A stretch of 41,480 nt of DNA from Leifsonia sp. 71-9 (lineage in GTDB: Bacteria > Actinomycetota > Actinomycetes > Actinomycetales > Microbacteriaceae), in assembly GCF_001898805.1 (NCBI RefSeq), contig NZ_MKVJ01000015.1:22834-64313 (forward strand), read 5' to 3'. Below the pieces are notes generated by a model that was not told the origin of the DNA, did not search any database, and saw nothing but the letters and a program-made list of their open reading frames with translations. Below, piece by piece: positions 41,186-41,480 of this stretch (its first letter is position 1; each line of letters starts with the position of its first letter). A program made the position numbers and the translations under genes.

Positions 41186-41480
41186 CTATTGCGCCGCGTC
41201 CGGGAGGAGAGCCTCCGCTCCCGGCCGGGACAGGGTGAGGACCACCTCCGTGATGTGCTCGTCCCGCTCGAGATCGGCCTCGACGGCGGCGAGGTCCGCA
41301 GCGACGGCGGATTCCCGGTCGTCGCCTGCCAGGTCGATCGCGGCGACGACGAACAGTCGCTCGGGGCCGACGAACTCGAGGTGCAGGAAGGTGACCTTCT
41401 CGACCTCGGGATGCGCGAGGATGCCGGCGAGGAGGGCCTGCCTGGCCCGCTCCGGTGCCTGCTCGCCGAGCAGGAACCGG
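41186..41480 (-). CDS. Cation diffusion facilitator family transporter, C-terminal part (runs off the window)
   Basis: The last 97 codons of a gene whose 5' end lies beyond base 41480. The readable end is RFLLGEQAPERARQALLAGI, then EVEKVTFLHLEFVGPERLFV, VAAIDLAGDDRESAVAADLAA and HITEVVLTLSRPGAEALLPD, before a TAG stop. That is the cytosolic C-terminal domain of CDF (cation efflux) proteins: a beta-alpha-beta fold with the conserved EVEKV and ITEVVLT strands and acidic residues. These transporters exchange divalent metals (Zn, Fe, Mn) for protons. It lies next to the ferritin-VIT metal transporter and the WYL regulator. Metal specificity cannot be read from this part. Confidence 0.8.
   Translation of the reverse strand, partial: RFLLGEQAPERARQALLAGILAHPEVEKVTFLHLEFVGPERLFVVAAIDLAGDDRESAVAADLAAVEADLERDEHITEVVLTLSRPGAEALLPDAAQ

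Overview
The window is a chromosomal stretch of a high-GC actinobacterium. Family Microbacteriaceae (Leifsonia-like) is the best guess. That rests on protein content: an SUF operon with a Rieske ferredoxin, CtaA and SURF1, GT4-type GlgA beside GlgC, DnaE2/ImuB, and the actinobacterial families DUF3097, DUF3099, DUF6504 and DUF1707. It also rests on the strong G/C third-position bias and on many start codons that follow a TANNNT box by 6-8 bases without a Shine-Dalgarno, a leaderless-transcript style. No rRNA, tRNA, CRISPR array, prophage or intact insertion sequence was seen.

Layout. (1) 1-4722: heme A synthase (cut by the window edge) faces away from the iron-sulfur assembly operon sufB-sufD-Rieske-sufC-DUF59, which ends in a strong hairpin. 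The operon has no cysteine desulfurase (sufS) or sufU. (2) 4747-8699: an ABC-F ATPase, a 57-base perfect palindrome, a reverse-strand cluster (DUF3099, small Cys/His protein, SURF1) and a FabG-like reductase. (3) 8733-18755: carbohydrate storage and housekeeping. glgC-serB diverges from a GT4 glycogen/maltose-1-phosphate synthase. Then come an orphan ABC ATPase, ribosomal protein L31 type B with a structured leader, a DUF4190 protein, a DnaQ-like exonuclease, trehalose synthase treS with a LacI-type operator, an alpha/beta hydrolase, a glycosyltransferase and a histidine phosphatase. (4) 18802-21828: a sirtuin, a SpoU methyltransferase and a D-Ala-D-Ala carboxypeptidase. (5) 21838-26642: a reverse-strand accessory-looking cluster with an SGNH hydrolase, an 834-residue HTH/NB-ARC/TPR (STAND) protein, three direct repeats, a lipoprotein, a small membrane protein and an unknown 173-residue protein. 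(6) 26713-30771: a helicase, glutamate dehydrogenase and a VIT-family transporter. (7) 30787-37734: an SOS mutagenesis region. imuA'-imuB-dnaE2 is one tightly coupled operon behind a perfect LexA box, and a DUF6504 gene has its own perfect LexA box, with DUF3097 between them. (8) 37770-38385: a small, less GC-rich island with IS-end-like repeats and an HTH gene. (9) 38540-41480: a DUF1707 protein, a ferritin-VIT fusion behind a WYL regulator, and the end of a cation diffusion facilitator.

The strongest candidates for something not fully described are the LexA-controlled DUF6504 gene beside the mutasome operon, the STAND-lipoprotein cluster with its direct repeats, and the 57-base palindrome. 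Everything here comes from reading the sequence by eye; no database search was run.
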